Numbered from the stretch's first letter, positions 25,036-38,209 are shown. The stretch: DNA of 64,000 bases from Antedon mediterranea (GCF_964355755.1 NC_092675.1:19358912-19422911), one strand, 5' to 3'. Notes: generated from the letters alone by a model not told the origin. Numbers and translations are program-made.

Positions 25036-25467
25036 GTAAGTTCTGAAAACATCGCTGTTGTCTGTGTACGTACACGAAGTTAACTTGTCGCGCGCGTGCT
25101 TCACAATTATGATTGGCTAACTGGATATACAAATCATATCAAACATCAAACGAAGACTGGTGATCTACACAAGTGCGGAAAATCGATGTTTTGCTCTACT
25201 AACTTACTAAATACTAAACTATTATTTGAAGAAATGTTTCTAGAAGTATTTGGTTAAATTAGTATTAGAACTTCTGAGCTGAAACTTGATTTATCTTTGG
25301 ATTTATGTGAAGTTTATTACATATTACACGATCAATTCAACAAAGGATTTCGTCGTATACAACGTCACACAGCGCGCGAACGCAGAGACTGGTAAGCTCA
25401 CGCGTGTAAAATGTTAACACGTGCTGCCGAGCAACTATGAAACAAAACATTCGTACGCGCCAGAGGG

Positions 25468-25474
25468 TATAAAA
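25468..25474 (+). promoter_or_regulatory. TATA box for the TMEM145-like gene
   Basis: TATAAAA lies 108 bp before the start codon and just downstream of a short CpG-bearing stretch (25360-25465). Transcription would start near 25500. An acceptor-like TTTTGCTTTAG just before 25561 leaves room for a short 5'-UTR intron. Confidence 0.55.
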
Positions 25475-25581
25475 CCCGAATGTTTGCAGAGTTTTTGCAG
25501 AAACAAGATTTAATTATTTTCTAAATCACTAAAATGAATTTATAATTGATTTTGCTTTAGGCCTATAAACAAAAGCAAAGG

Positions 25582-28500
25582 ATGAAAATCTTTTTTGCGT
25601 TTCTTGTTTTTATTTTGCTTTCACTTACTTTGATGACATCTGCTAAGAAAATAAATGGGATCGTTGATTCGACCGAGGTAGGCTATGATGATTCCTTCTT
25701 TGTATCTTTGGACTTACCTTAGCCTAGGACTAGATCTGCTGTGTATGATAATTAAAGAGCATAGACCCAGGTATAATTTTGCCGAAGCATAACGCAAATG
25801 CATTTTTGTAACTTGTGTTTTCTAGGACTTTGTTTTTCTTACCCGATTTGTCTTCCAACCAGACGAATATGGTGAAATGGACTATACATTCACCTACCCA
25901 GCGGTAATACATTCTGTATATTATATTATTTTTAAGTTTTACAATTTAGTGTTGTGTAATCCATTTTAATTTAATAATCCATGTATAAATTACAATACTT
26001 TTTTATATTCAGACTGAATGCTGCTATCAAATGCTGATTTTTAATGACGAACCTGGACAATGGCCTTTCGTGCGAGAGCATGAAAATGAACTGGTAAAGT
26101 AATTTCTTCGTTGAAAGAAGTATTTTATTGGTATCCCAAAAACAGTATATTATTATTTGAATTTCTAGTTTTGCTTAACATAAGACTATTGTTCAGTTAT
26201 CTAACTTGATACTGACTTTAATGATTGTAAGTTGTTATTATCATCAATAGATGTTAACATTACAATCCTGATATTTATTCGCAGAATTGCCTTGAAAGAA
26301 AGGAATTGATTCCAAGCTACTACAACGGAAAGGTTACGCTGAGTACGTCACAGAACTGTGAACTAAGGATGAATAACAACACACGACAAGAGGTACCAGT
26401 GTAAAATAGAATATGTGTTTAAAAGTAAAATCAACTTGGTATAGTCTATACACAAACTCGGATCAAGAAAATACTAATAGTAATACAATCATTGAATTTA
26501 GTGAAATCCTCCAATAATACACTAGGCCTACTTATATAGTTAAAGATGTCACTTTCGTCTCTACACTGTAGTTGATACCAAGTAAAATCGCATGAGTAAT
26601 GTGCAACAAATTAAACATTAAGCTAACTATTAGTAATATAAAAAATGTAATAATTAACTAAGAATGCATAATTATTATGACCTCTGTAGGAGTTTTTCTG
26701 TCACGGAAAACGTCATTTTGACGTAATTGATGAACGTTGGTGGTACATTGTAATTGCAAATTGTGGTGGTGACGGAATTAAAGACTTCAAATACAATATC
26801 CATCTCATAAACGGTAAAACGGCTTTCGACAACGAGTTTTCAGCGGATGAGCGCTGTAAGTATTAATGTGATTAAATATCACTGACTTTAAAAATAACTC
26901 AAAAGTTGACCAACTTTATTGGTATTGAGGTGGATCTAATACCTAAACTCTATATTTCAACAGACATTCTGCAAACTGATATAGCTTTTCTTGTTCTGTA
27001 CTTCGTAGTCTGTTTTTGGCTTTGTTATTATAGAAGTAAGTATAATAGTGTTTCTGTGATATTAAATTTATCCTTTACTTTAATTGGGATGTAAGCCTAA
27101 AGATTACATTCAAAATGGTTACCTTATTAGAGAATGTTGTTTACTTTTTAAAAATAATAATAATAATATTAATAATAATAAATAATAATAATATTTATAG
27201 AGTTTATGATCCAGCGACGCATGTTCAACCTCACCTATCGACTCTTTTGCTACTCTTGCTGTCTGCAAACGATAAGTCTTCTATTCCAAACATCGGCTTT
27301 AGCAAAATATGCCACTAATGGCGTCGGATTAGAAGGTTTACGAACATTTGGTAAGATTGATAATAAATGGTAAAAAGATTGATAGCGGTTTAAAACGATT
27401 GATAATGGTATATAAAGATTTATAATGGTATAATAGAAAGATAATGGTTTATAAAGATTGATAATGGTATATAAATATTGGTAATGGTAATTATTATATA
27501 AAGACAGATAATGGTATATATAAAGATTGATAACGGTATATAACAATGATAATGGTATATTATAGAAAACTGTAAATATCGTTAAAAAGTAGGCAACACC
27601 TGAAGTCTTTTATTTCAATATCTACTCTATTATTTTTCAGGCGAAATTATTTCATCAACTTCAATTCTCCTCTTTGTCCTTCTGCTCATCTTGATTGCTA
27701 AGGGATACACAGTCACTCGGTAAGACAATTTAGAAGTCTACCTATTAAAGATAATCTAAATGTAGTTTAAATGTTCAATGAGCAACGACTTCCGAAACTA
27801 AAATGGTCTTTGTGAAAACTATTTCCAATTCCCTTATTTTTTTACTTTCTTATTAAGTGCTCGATTGAGACCAACGACTAACCTTAAAATAACAGTCTTC
27901 ACCTGCTTTTACTTCTTTGCTTATTTCGGACTTTACGCCATCCAAGAATTAACCTTTGACCCAAGGGATGTAGTAAATAAGTACGATTCTGTTGCCGCAT
28001 TTGGAATCATCATCATGCAGTTCATTGGTTAGTTTTACATAATTATTATTATGGTACATAAATCTGAGTTTAAGAAAATATTAACTAAAATAAGGAAAGA
28101 AAAACAAGATAGAAAAAAAAAGTAATTCAGCGGGAAAAAAACAGAATCAAAAGAGAACACTTATAACGTTATTTGAATGCTTTATTTTAGGATTGGGTTG
28201 GATGTATTATGCCTGTTTCTTCACTATTAAACACAACCGAAACAAGACTCTATTCTACCTTATGTTCCTTGTGACATTTTCATGTTGGTTTTTAATAACA
28301 CCTATTACCATTTGGACATCAAACAGATTTATTGCAAAGTGGAAGAGGTAGAAATTGGATTATTTACAATTATTTGTTTGTTTTGTTTCTCTAATCTTAT
28401 AGAATTTATAAGAAGTTGTCCATAAATTATATTATTACAAAACACGTTCTTCTTGTTCAAGTAATTAAATCGTTTGTTTTCTTAAATAAGTTGATTAAAC

Positions 28501-29479
28501 TTGTTGTATTCCTTCAGAGCAAAAATCGTCAATGGGCTTGAACTGACTACTTTGTTTTATGGTCACCTGATTTTCCTTATCCTAACTCGACCTGCCGCCG
28601 CTAACGTGTTTTTCCCATTTCACCTCACTACAAACACTGTAAGAAATGTATTAATTAATTTGTTATAGAACAAATATCACCAGAAAATAGAAATATTATA
28701 ATTTAATAAAGATAATATATTCAGCTGTTCTTATCTACAGCAGCTGTACCAAACATGATTAAACTTATTCTTTTTCTTTATCATGCAAGCAACAATGTAT
28801 GTTTTGTAAAATAAAAATAGGTTGATATCTCGGGAAATACTGATGACGAAGACTCAGCAACGACTGAACCACCAGTGTACTCATCTCTCTTCGGAATTGG
28901 TTCATCGGGAGCTAAATATGTAAGTACAGTAAAAGAATGTTGTAATTGGAATAGTATACAGAAAAAAGATGAGTGGAAAAGTGTGTAAAACATCCAAACT
29001 TTCTTTACACTTAGGCAGTTAAAAACGAAAAGAAAAAAACGACCTTTGACCCAATCATTAGCAGTACTATTGAAGAGGTTAGTAATTATTAGGGAAAGAT
29101 AAATCCATCTAACCATTGTTTGGAAGGAATCATGCACGAAGCAAAACAAACGAAAAGCTCTCTCTATACTATCAAACTTATGTACCATTATGGACATGAT
29201 GTCATATCACTACCATATTTGGGCAAATCATAATAATTGTCAAACTAGTTTGATAGTGTAGACTGAGTTTTAGAAAATAGTTGGTGCTTCTTTTCTTTTT
29301 AAACTATAATTTAATTATAATTAGAATTTAATGCAACAATATTGTTGTTACAGGATGATGAGCGCAGCAACCCACCTCCTCCATCTGAAACAGTAAAACT
29401 GAGCATAGATGCTAAAGATGCAAGCGCTTTACCAAAAGGCCGATATATTATTGTGAAAGCTTATGTGGAGGAGAATTAA
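25582..29479 (+). CDS. TMEM145: TMEM145-like seven-helix membrane protein
   Basis: Fourteen exons: 25582-25677, 25826-25903, 26013-26093, 26285-26392, 26690-26855, 26964-27035, 27201-27350, 27641-27719, 27858-28027, 28191-28347, 28518-28638, 28821-28919, 29015-29077, 29354-29479. All junctions are GT-AG and in phase; the product is 521 aa. Residues 1-21 form a signal peptide. The ectodomain (about 22-180) has the family words WVFL-like DFVFLTRF, ERWWYI and GGDG, with FSADE at its end. Seven hydrophobic helices follow (about 182-430), including AKGYTVTR after helix 3 and TRPAAAN after helix 7. The cytoplasmic tail is acidic and Pro-rich. The order fits the GPR180/TMEM145 family (rhodopsin-like transmembrane domain), and GGDG plus FSADE favour TMEM145. 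Vertebrate TMEM145 is about 490 aa. Its molecular role is poorly known, so the ligand and location of action are left open. Confidence 0.92.
27352..27560. repeat. ~20-bp degenerate repeat in intron 7
   Basis: About ten loose units of AAAGATTGATAATGGTATAT fill most of intron 7 of the TMEM145-like gene. Confidence 0.8.
29154..29272. mobile_element. MITE, GTCTACACTATCAAAC family, copy 1
   Basis: It starts AAAGCTCTCTCTATACTATC and ends CTAGTTTGATAGTGTAGACT, with the core ATGACATCATGTCCAT (inverted here) and a TATTTGGGCA word shared with the copies at 43721-43866 and 51451-51606. It lies in intron 13 of the TMEM145-like gene and is the shortest copy. Confidence 0.75.
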
Positions 29480-29483
29480 TAAA
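29478..29483 (+). terminator. poly(A) signal overlapping the stop codon
   Basis: AATAAA shares two bases with the TAA stop of the TMEM145-like gene. No other AATAAA was noticed in the next few hundred bases. If used, the 3' UTR would be only about 15-25 nt. Confidence 0.5.
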
Positions 29484-30819
29484 GTCATTTTACAGAAAAC
29501 GTTATATACCGAATTATTAGTACAATAGTATTACGTACTAGATCATGCTTAAGATTCCTAGCATGGTGGATCAAATATGTTGTGATCTTTTTGAAAAAGT
29601 TCAGAGAAATCGGAATATTAAACTTGGACTGGTTTACGACACCTGCTGATGGCGCGCTACACAAATCATTAACGTGGATAAATGTTTTGCCGCTAGTTTG
29701 ATTTTAAGTCCATTTACTTTACTAAAAGGTTAATATATAAAGGCCATTTAGTCCGATTAAAATGTAAACATTATGTTAACATTGTTTAAAATTAGAAATT
29801 ATTATTACAATATCTGGTTGTATACGGTATATCGGCAATATTTATGTTTTACCTCCTTGTTTTGTCGTGGGCTACTGCCTGTAAAGGGTGATAGGAAAAT
29901 GCTTGTTCTCATGGTCACTCTCATCAATATCTAAATCTAAACCAATAGTAAATTATTTTATCATTCATTTTGATTATAAATTGATACTGTATGGGATAGT
30001 GGATTATGGATATCATGACGTGACTTTCTACAGTGACCCTTGGTCTTTGTTCACACATTTAAAGGTTCGACTTTAAATATAAAACTGTATCAATCAAAAC
30101 AATAAACGTACAGAAAAATATAGAATGGAGTAATAACAGAAATGAAAAGGACAATAATGCATGTGCGTGTGAATTGACTGTAAAACGATTAATGACAAAG
30201 TATCATCACATCCCAGATATACCATCAATTTCCATACATCAATCAGTAAGAAACCCGATCAAATCATAAAATTATAAATAACGTGTTGCTGATATTATTG
30301 TTTTTACATAGGTACCGTACTTACTATTAATTTAGGATGCATAGAAATATACATTATTTCTAGTTTCGGTTCCTTTCATCTTTACCTTGTGTCGATATTT
30401 TGCTCCGGGCTTATTTTTCTCTGCTCCTCTATAATCACTTGGCATTGTCTAAGTTACTATTATATATATTATTTTGTTATTGCCTCTATTCAAAAGTATT
30501 ACTCATCGATTTATTTTTTGACGTCTGCTTGTCTATAATAGTAAACGTTTTATCTCCAGACTGACTGAAATTATATGACGAATCAAAATTGATTTCTTAA
30601 ATAACAACATTAAATTTCAATTTTCATACAAATAAAAAAGTTAATTTGAATGAATGAGAAAGAAAATAGGAAATACGATTTGGAAAGTTCGAAAAAAAAT
30701 GAAAGAAGATAGCAGATTATCGGACGGTATCATGTCTAGCGAGAATAAACAGCCCTTAGTATCGTGTCAGCAGACAGCAATCGGCCTAACTATAGAAAAG
30801 GTTATTGTGTAGTTCAATT
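29480..30819. other. gene-free DNA
   Basis: No supported gene downstream of the TMEM145-like gene. A 37-codon - strand ORF around 30320-30430 has a GTAAAG donor-like site but no partners. Confidence 0.45.
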
Positions 30820-31024
30820 CATTTATTCATCAGTGGAAAATTACTTCCATTTATTGTCATTCATATAAAACATACATGAAATTATGTTTTCTCTGAGATA
30901 TACAAAATCAGATAAAAACAATTATTAGTGAAGTGTCACATCACTCTCGCACGGTATACTGACAATCATTCAGTGCCCGAACGGCAGCTGGATAAAAGCT
31001 GTTAAGAAACCTATTTGTACGAGA
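30820..31024 (-). mobile_element. 3' end of a non-LTR retrotransposon (relic)
   Basis: On the - strand, codons from 31024 to a stop at 30943-30941 read RTNRFLNSFYPAAVRALN, resembling the C-terminal end of LINE reverse-transcriptase ORFs. The following sequence behaves as a 3' UTR and ends around ATGACAATAAATGG, a common type of LINE tail. The catalytic part is absent, which fits a severely 5'-truncated insertion. Clade not assignable. Confidence 0.5.
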
Positions 31025-31177
31025 GATGATGGCAGCGAGCGAACATCGTCATCGTCTAAATCATGATAATTTTTATTGTTCATTTCCGGATAGGCGGCGG
31101 CATTCATATATATACACGTGTTTTCGTCAGGAACAGATATCATCATAACCTTAATTACTAACATCGTCAAAATCTGT

Positions 31178-31200
31178 ATCATCATCATAATCATCATCAA

Positions 31201-31236
<36 letters not shown>

Positions 31237-31237
31237 A
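31178..31237. repeat. (ATC)n microsatellite
   Basis: About 60 bp of ATC/TCA triplets directly beside the LINE relic. It accounts for the poly-Met ORF on the - strand. Confidence 0.95.
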
Positions 31238-32873
31238 ATGATTGGATATTATAAGGGTCGTGGTCATTGTTGAGCGACACTTCTCGTATATAAATCGCCA
31301 GGATTCGAAAGGGTTCCACAAAAATGTTCAAATAATTATAAGAATATAGGCCTACACATTTACCTAAAAACCATTCAGATAATAATCTATATATAAATTT
31401 ACGTAAGGGCAAAAATCGGTAAATCGTGCGTTATTTCTAGAATGTTTACTCGATGGTATATAAAGTTGGTTCGTACTTTCGGTACTGATTTTAACCACCT
31501 GATGTAACCCTGTTTACTAATTAAATTGAGTTCGATTATTAGTTATTGACGATTAAAACGAATTTAGGTTCAACGATTTGCCCCAAATAGGGGTGTTTTC
31601 CGATCGTGGTATACACTGTCTAATGGATGTCAATTTGAAAAATACCCGCACACAATAATACGAGGACACTTCGCATTTTCCTATCTCCTCCTACGATAAT
31701 TGTTTTTAATAGCTGAAAACCGGTTGAACAGTTCGAGTACAGCATCATAATGTTGAAGACGGGCCAATTTTCTTTAAAAAATGCTATTTTGATACATGTA
31801 ATATACGTTTTTACAAATATATTGATTTGTGATGAATGGAACATTCCAAATTATTTGGTTTAACCATAGAGGTATAGATTTAGATTTATGGGCCCCCTTG
31901 GAGAATAAACATAAATAGTATTGCAATGCTGTACAATACTGTTAAGGTATTAACCACTTTTGATCGCAATTTGAATCGCAAATTTCTTACTGTGAGTGTT
32001 GGTACTGTTAGATATAATATAAACAAATATAAAAATAAACTTTATTACTGTGAGTGTGGGTAGGCCCTACTGTTAGATTATAAACATATAATATACAAAT
32101 AAATAAACGTTATTACTGACAGTTGCTTCTCAACGTTTGTATTAATTAATAATTTAAAAATATATAAACGTACGTAGTTTATGACGTTTGAATATGCCAG
32201 TATACATTTTCTTAAAATGTTTTCTTCTGTCGTTCTGTCAATTTGAAATAAGCTCAGAACAAACGCGTTACTTTATAGCTGACTGCAAACACCTTATTTT
32301 CAATTTGCTACGAGTGTAATTGTTAATTACAACATCATTTTATGACTATGTGAAATCATCTGAAACAACACACAATTACAAACTCAAATTACCATACACG
32401 TAACGAAAACATTTCCCGACACCACACAAATTACGGTGAAAATGCACAATGTACCTTAATTTGATTGGGCGACCATTCTAACGCCTTCACAAGATAACAA
32501 TGAATAAAAGAGACTATAATATTGTAATGAAAACATATTTAATCATAATAATAACTAACCTTATGAAAGAGAGACCTATATAATTTAACCTCAAATCGTT
32601 AGATAATTAGTATAACAAGTTTAAGGTCGAAGAAGACGTCGCATCTACCTCATTTATATCATGCACCAACGTTTGTAAAATTCGCCACAAAACATACCTT
32701 CAATTGAAGTATAATCATTATAACCTAAGAACCTAATGTAACAACAAATATAACAAAATAATTTATGAAAAATTGGAATTTTAAATTGTATACGACTATC
32801 TCTAATGATATCATGGTTGTTGGTTAATCTATTTGATAACAGAGGTTTGTTGAAGTTTGTGCTACTTGTAAAA
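31238..32873. other. gene-free DNA
   Basis: No supported gene. A short near-duplicate phrase (TTACTGTGAGTGT...CTGTTAGAT) occurs twice between 31987 and 32080. Confidence 0.45.
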
Positions 32874-32986
32874 AACAAGGCCATACACATGGCTGCATTC
32901 GCGTGCGCAAATTTGAGTTAGTGTTTACCGACCGACCAACCGACCGACATAATCAGCTATAGAGAGCGTTTGCACGTGACTAAAAT
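32874..32986. repeat. interspersed repeat with internal CGAC tetranucleotides, copy 2
   Basis: Same orientation and order as 14946-15089: AACAAGGCCATACACATGGC, a CGCGTGC word, GTTAGTGTTTACCGACC, the tetranucleotide run, then GACATAATCAGCTATAGAG and a final CACGTGACTAAAA. Confidence 0.75.
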
Positions 32987-35900
32987 AGGTTTGTTTGTTA
33001 ACATGTTTGAGTTAACATTTGTTTAAACTTAGGGGTATTAAGACGGACACGTTTGTAAGCCGGCATTCTTGTCTAAAAAGCCTCTTAACCAGGATAGCAA
33101 TATTACACAAAAATTGATATTGTTTTCAAAGAAGTTACTGTGAGGAGGCGTGCGAGCATTTTAAATGTTTAAAGATTCGGTATTGCTGCTTACTGTTGAG
33201 AAAGATGACAACAACGTGTATTGCATATACATCGTGGGAAGTGGGTAACGGTCATACAGAAATACATCACAATAAATGGACGGAATTATCTAGTCTCTAA
33301 GGTTTGCCTATTAAAAACAAATTGCAATATTGTTCGTACTCAATGTAATGGTCGTAAAACCGTTCTAACGGACGTTGCGTTCCATAACCGTAGCAAGGGA
33401 CTCGCAAAATGGGCGACTTAGGAATGAGTTATCGATTCTAGTGTAATTTTCAATCTATTCTATGTAGCATGCTTACGTCATCTGCATAAATACAGTACAT
33501 AGTTGGACAAACAGTTTGGGTTTTTCGTTCGCCGTCTCCGAAAAGTGTATTGGGTTCTTTTGTCTTACGTTTGTTGACGTACAGTGGACCTACGCTTGAG
33601 CCATATTATTACAGACCAATATATTATCACGAAAGACACTGCTAATGTCGGTATTTTGAACAATGGAATCCGAAAACAAACTAAATGTATAAGCTTTTCT
33701 ATTTACAGTCCAATCAGAGGGGATGGAGGCTGTTCTGTTCTACCCTTCTGTTTAAGTCTTACTTGTGGTAAAGTATTGATCATAAGATTAAAAATAAAAG
33801 GTGTGCCAGATTTTTTCCTCGTATTTGTTTGAAACAATAATGATTAATTTATTTTCAAAATATTCTATTTCATTAGATTTATTTACATACTACTTTAATC
33901 CGCTAACAATGAATAATGGAGTGGTGTGAGTGGGAGATCAACGAATGTAGGTAAATGCCTGCAAGAGATGATTAAAAAACATCTTGTATGATATAATACC
34001 GATTTTTTTTCAGGTAATGACATACATGAATATTCGTCTACCTGTATACTCCAGAGAATGCGTCATTTAGGATAGAAACAGAACGAGACAATTAAAACCA
34101 GGTTATGTTGTCATGGAAACGCGGTGCTGATTTACTAAATTGCTTTAAAAATTATTTCACACAAAATGACAAACTACCTTTTGTACACTCTTTAGTGGTA
34201 ATTGTCTTTGTGTTTGAACGTTTAGCAGCAGAATTTAAGACATATTCCACGTTATTATACACCGTTTAACACCTCCAAGCGTTCTAATAGCGTTTAGCCC
34301 ATTTGGAATCATGTTGGCTGCACATGCATGACCTGGTTTCCGATCCCAGAAACGCATTCTATTTAGTATTCCAGGTGTGTTTCAAACAATACGTTATTTA
34401 ACCATTGTATTCTTGCTAATAACATATTTTTCAAGGGTATAGAAAACCCGTGAAACAATGAATGATTGAGTACCTGCTCGAGGCGAAGTAAGAGTAAACG
34501 GATTTTTTTTTCTGTTGTGTTGGTCTGGGCCTACAGAATGTACTGTGAACCTTCGTCCTCTGGTGATTCTTGATTCATATTTAAGCAGATGTTTCAAGAA
34601 AAGATAATGGTATAACTCTTTTGATGACAACGTCAGGCCTTCTAGCAGTGCCCTACTACAATAGGAATGGTCCACATCACCTGGACGGTTAGTCGTAGCG
34701 GCCACATCAAACATCAATTAACAAGAAAAACCAAGCAAACATAATCTATGCCCTATGCCCGATGTTTCATTTAAGTCTCAGACTTACATCTCCTGCAAAT
34801 GTGATGCAATATTATAAACTAAAAACAGGACAAGACAATTATGTACTGGTTCTTATTTGTTTAAAAAAGAATAATTTATAATATATAAACACACTGTGTT
34901 CTTCTTTCAGCAAATAAACACAATTGCCAGCAGTGAGATGATTCTTGTGGAAATTATTTTTTTTTCTTTTGCAGATTGATGTCAGAATACCTCGATGATG
35001 ACAATACACTGTTAATGCACACTGAAGTCTTCAGCAAAATAAGAGCAACGTTTTCAATGTTAGTCTACTGTATGTATAGGAATAAACTGAAAAAAAGAAC
35101 AAGAATACACTGGTATTATATATGATCAACAATAGTTCAAAATTGTATGTCAAAATATTTTGTAGGTTTGAAAAGTCTGGCCATCTAGATTGTTAATCGA
35201 TCGAGGTATTATATAATGCGATTTTAAAAATACTTAAATTTCGTAATAGTTGTAAATATCATATGCAAAAACAATGAATAATAGGCTTCTTATGAGTAAT
35301 GTGTATGACACGTGCTAATATCCATATCATTTTGTTAACAATGTAATTAACCTGTAATTGATATCATATATGGATTAGACGCTTTTTACGATACAGCTGG
35401 CTATATATAAAAAGAAGGCTATGGAATCGTACAATCAGTCCTGAGACATTGGGCTTATTGAAAATATCAAGTGCCTTCAACTCAGGCGTAAACTGTTTTG
35501 TAACGTGATAGCTTCAGAAAAGCAAATCGCTAATTGATCGCGGTGAGTTTTGAGAATTGGGAAGCAAATTGGGAAGTAAATTACTTAATTTCACGTTGAA
35601 AACAAAGATGTAGTTATCTTGACCCGGCAACGACCTTTGTGTGAAGCGTGTTAGTCTGTCTGTTGAAGATAAAGTTAAAGTAGGTGGAATGGCCGCGTAA
35701 TTTACACACACTCGAATGCGTTTACAATTGACAAGGGTCAACGCACCTTAAACGGTTTAGATAGAATATGACGTGAAAATAATTTGAATATTGATAATGA
35801 ATACTTATGGTGTATAAATAAATCAGAGAATCTGCATTTGCTAATTAAATTTTAAGTTTAAGCACGCATATATGATCAGCATTCTATTAATGTTATTTTC

Positions 35901-36534
35901 ATTACCAATTAATATAAGCTAATGATCAGAATTGTCGCGGTTCAGGCGACAACACTGTTCATAGACATATGAATGGATTCATTCAAAATAACATCTTTTA
36001 ACACCGGTACATCGTCATAAGGTACCTAAAATCAATAAACTAAGCCTCTATAATGTATAAACCACTCACTAATATGATTTTAATCAAACCTAAATTTTCT
36101 CTAATTTTATTCCTCACCTATAATGTTAAATTACGATTAAATTACCGACTAATTCTCAACAGCGAAATTTACAGACTGCGACATCTACATTGAGCTTCAT
36201 ACTGACCACAATACAGACGTCGTTATATCAGGACTTAATTTATCTATCGTATAAGTAAAATAGATTTGGCAAGATATTAGCCACCGATTTAAATCTGACT
36301 TAACGATTAATTGAAACCGTTTGGCGGCTTTCATTGATTTCCCCCGTTTGATGCCATGTTATACTTTGGATTTTTTGTATAGATATTTATATCGCTGTCA
36401 CTAATTTTCTACATCTCATATTTCCTCTTTGCCGTTAGGGGTTTTAAAGTATAATGTAGGCTGGTTGTTACACATTATCCGCAGTTTAACGTATTATATT
36501 TTACAAGAAAATATATTGTATGTTTAAAGTTAAC
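32987..36534. other. gene-free DNA; one orphan ORF
   Basis: No gene could be supported. The 107-codon - strand ORF at 34717-34394 has a higher GC content in its first ~60 codons and a non-repetitive composition, but it lacks splice partners and family resemblance. It is described under findings only. Confidence 0.4.
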
Positions 36535-36966
36535 GGGTACTCATTCTGGTCGTGAACAGATAATCAATATTGCTGAGTTCAAAATATGGGAAAATGTATA
36601 TACAACTCCTACTTATAACGTTACCGGTCTTTATTGCGGTTATATTTTACAAGAAAATATATTGTAAGGGTTCTCATTCACTTCTAGGTCAGAGTTCAAT
36701 ATAGGTGAAAGTTTTATAGGCCCTACTTTTTAAATACAATATGTGAAAGAGAAAAGGGTACTCATTCTCGTCGTGAACAGATAATCAGTATTGCTGAGTT
36801 CAAAATAGGGGAAAATGTGTATACAACTCCTACTTGTAACGTTACCGGTCTTTATTGAGGTTATATTTTACAAGAAAATATATTGTAAGGGTTCTCATTC
36901 ACTTCTAGGTCAGAGTTTAATATAGGTGAAAGTGTTATATGCCCTACTTTTTAAATACAATATGTG
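36535..36966. repeat. two-copy tandem duplication, ~221-bp unit
   Basis: GGGTACTCATTCTGGTCGTG at 36535 recurs at 36756 with few changes. The copies stay collinear through GTTACCGGTCTTTATTG, TTACAAGAAAATATATTGTA and TAAATACAATATGTGA. Similarity is about 95% by eye. Confidence 0.9.
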
Positions 36967-37420
36967 ATACGGTATTTTATGGTTCTGTTTAAAGTTAACG
37001 GTACGTTTACTGAATTGGTCAAATAATCATTAGGTTGATGGGATTTGGAAAACCGATGTTTTATAATAAATAATATTTTAAAATTTAAAAATAAAATTAT
37101 CTGCTATACATCAATTTTGACAAACTATCCTATTTCAAATTACGTTTTGATGTTATTGTAAGCTTACCCTAAATACAATTTGGGTGGGAGTTATAATAAC
37201 AGAATAAACTATGACAAATGAAAGTAGATAATTGTCTGTAGAGTCCAGTCTACGAAGATAAAATTATTTTGTATTAATACATTGTTGTAATAATGAAATA
37301 TAAACACACGCCCACATTATTCAAATTACTGGATAGCATTACAATTTTATTCTATTATAACAACATATTTTTCCAATGTTTTTTTATGGGGTTTACCAAG
37401 ATTATTAATCCATTAGAAGT
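36967..37420. other. gene-free DNA
   Basis: AT-rich sequence with nothing recognised. Confidence 0.5.
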
Positions 37421-38209
37421 TTTTAGTCGCGTGGAAGCGACTCTATAGTTCACTATGTCGGTCGGTCGGTCTGTCTGTCGGTCTGTCTGTCGGTCTGTCT
37501 GTCTGTCTGTCGGTCCGGTATCACTACGCGTTTTATCACTTTATGACCTTATCTTGATATCAGTTTAATCTAGCTAAGTCAATTTTTCACAGAATATTCC
37601 TTATGGCCAGGAATCGATGTGGTTATGTTTTCACGGTGCGCAATAAAAAATTACGCGGTCTACGCACGATTTAACGAAATCACGTTTGTAATCATATCTT
37701 AACAACCATGAATCACAATTAAATAAAAGTTGGTACTCATAAATTTCAGGGCATAAATCATCATATGGCAATACAATTACGTGCGTAGCGCATGTAACGC
37801 ATGCGTACGCGCGCTTAAAATTTTCAAAATTTATTTTCGATGAAATAAGAGTACGTTTCAGGCAATTTTAAGCGTTTACAAAATTGCCATGAGTGCGCAG
37901 ATTTTGCGCGCACACTGCGCGTTAAATGTTATTGCGCACTCTTTTTGCCCGATTTCTGTTTTCTTGACTTACTTTTCAACTCGAAATTACGTTATACGAG
38001 CACGTCAAAAGTGACAGGCTACGCACGTGTAAATTAAAAAAATATAAATGTTTTTAAACATTTCAACATTTTTAAACATGTTCAGTAATTTCGGTCAGTA
38101 TAGTTCACTATGTTGGTCGGTCCGTCTGTCTGTCGGTCGGTCTGTTTGTCTGTCGGTCCGGTATCACTATGCATTGTAGCACGCGACTTAATGGCTGTTG
38201 GCCTTGTTC
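37421..38209. repeat. composite repeat bounded by GGTCGGTC modules
   Basis: TATAGTTCACTATGTCGGTC plus a GTCGGTC/GTCTGTC tract occurs at 37445-37517 and again at about 38099-38160, in the same direction. The left edge TTTTAGTCGCGTGG and right edge CACGCGACTTAATGGCTGTT then GGCCTTGTT match the ends of the repeats at 14946 and 32874 in inverse orientation. The interior (37520-38095) is CpG-bearing and resembles the 17.6-19.1 kb block. It may be one long element whose short forms are the other copies. Confidence 0.65.

Noticed and set aside
28781-29197. 138-codon - strand ORF within the TMEM145 region
   Set aside because: It is antisense to exons 12-13 and intron 12 of a well-supported gene on the other strand.
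30320-30430. Short - strand ORF starting MPSDYRGAEKNKPG with a GTAAAG donor, PG-like
   Set aside because: Too short, only one PG word, and no downstream exon found between 29480 and 30320.
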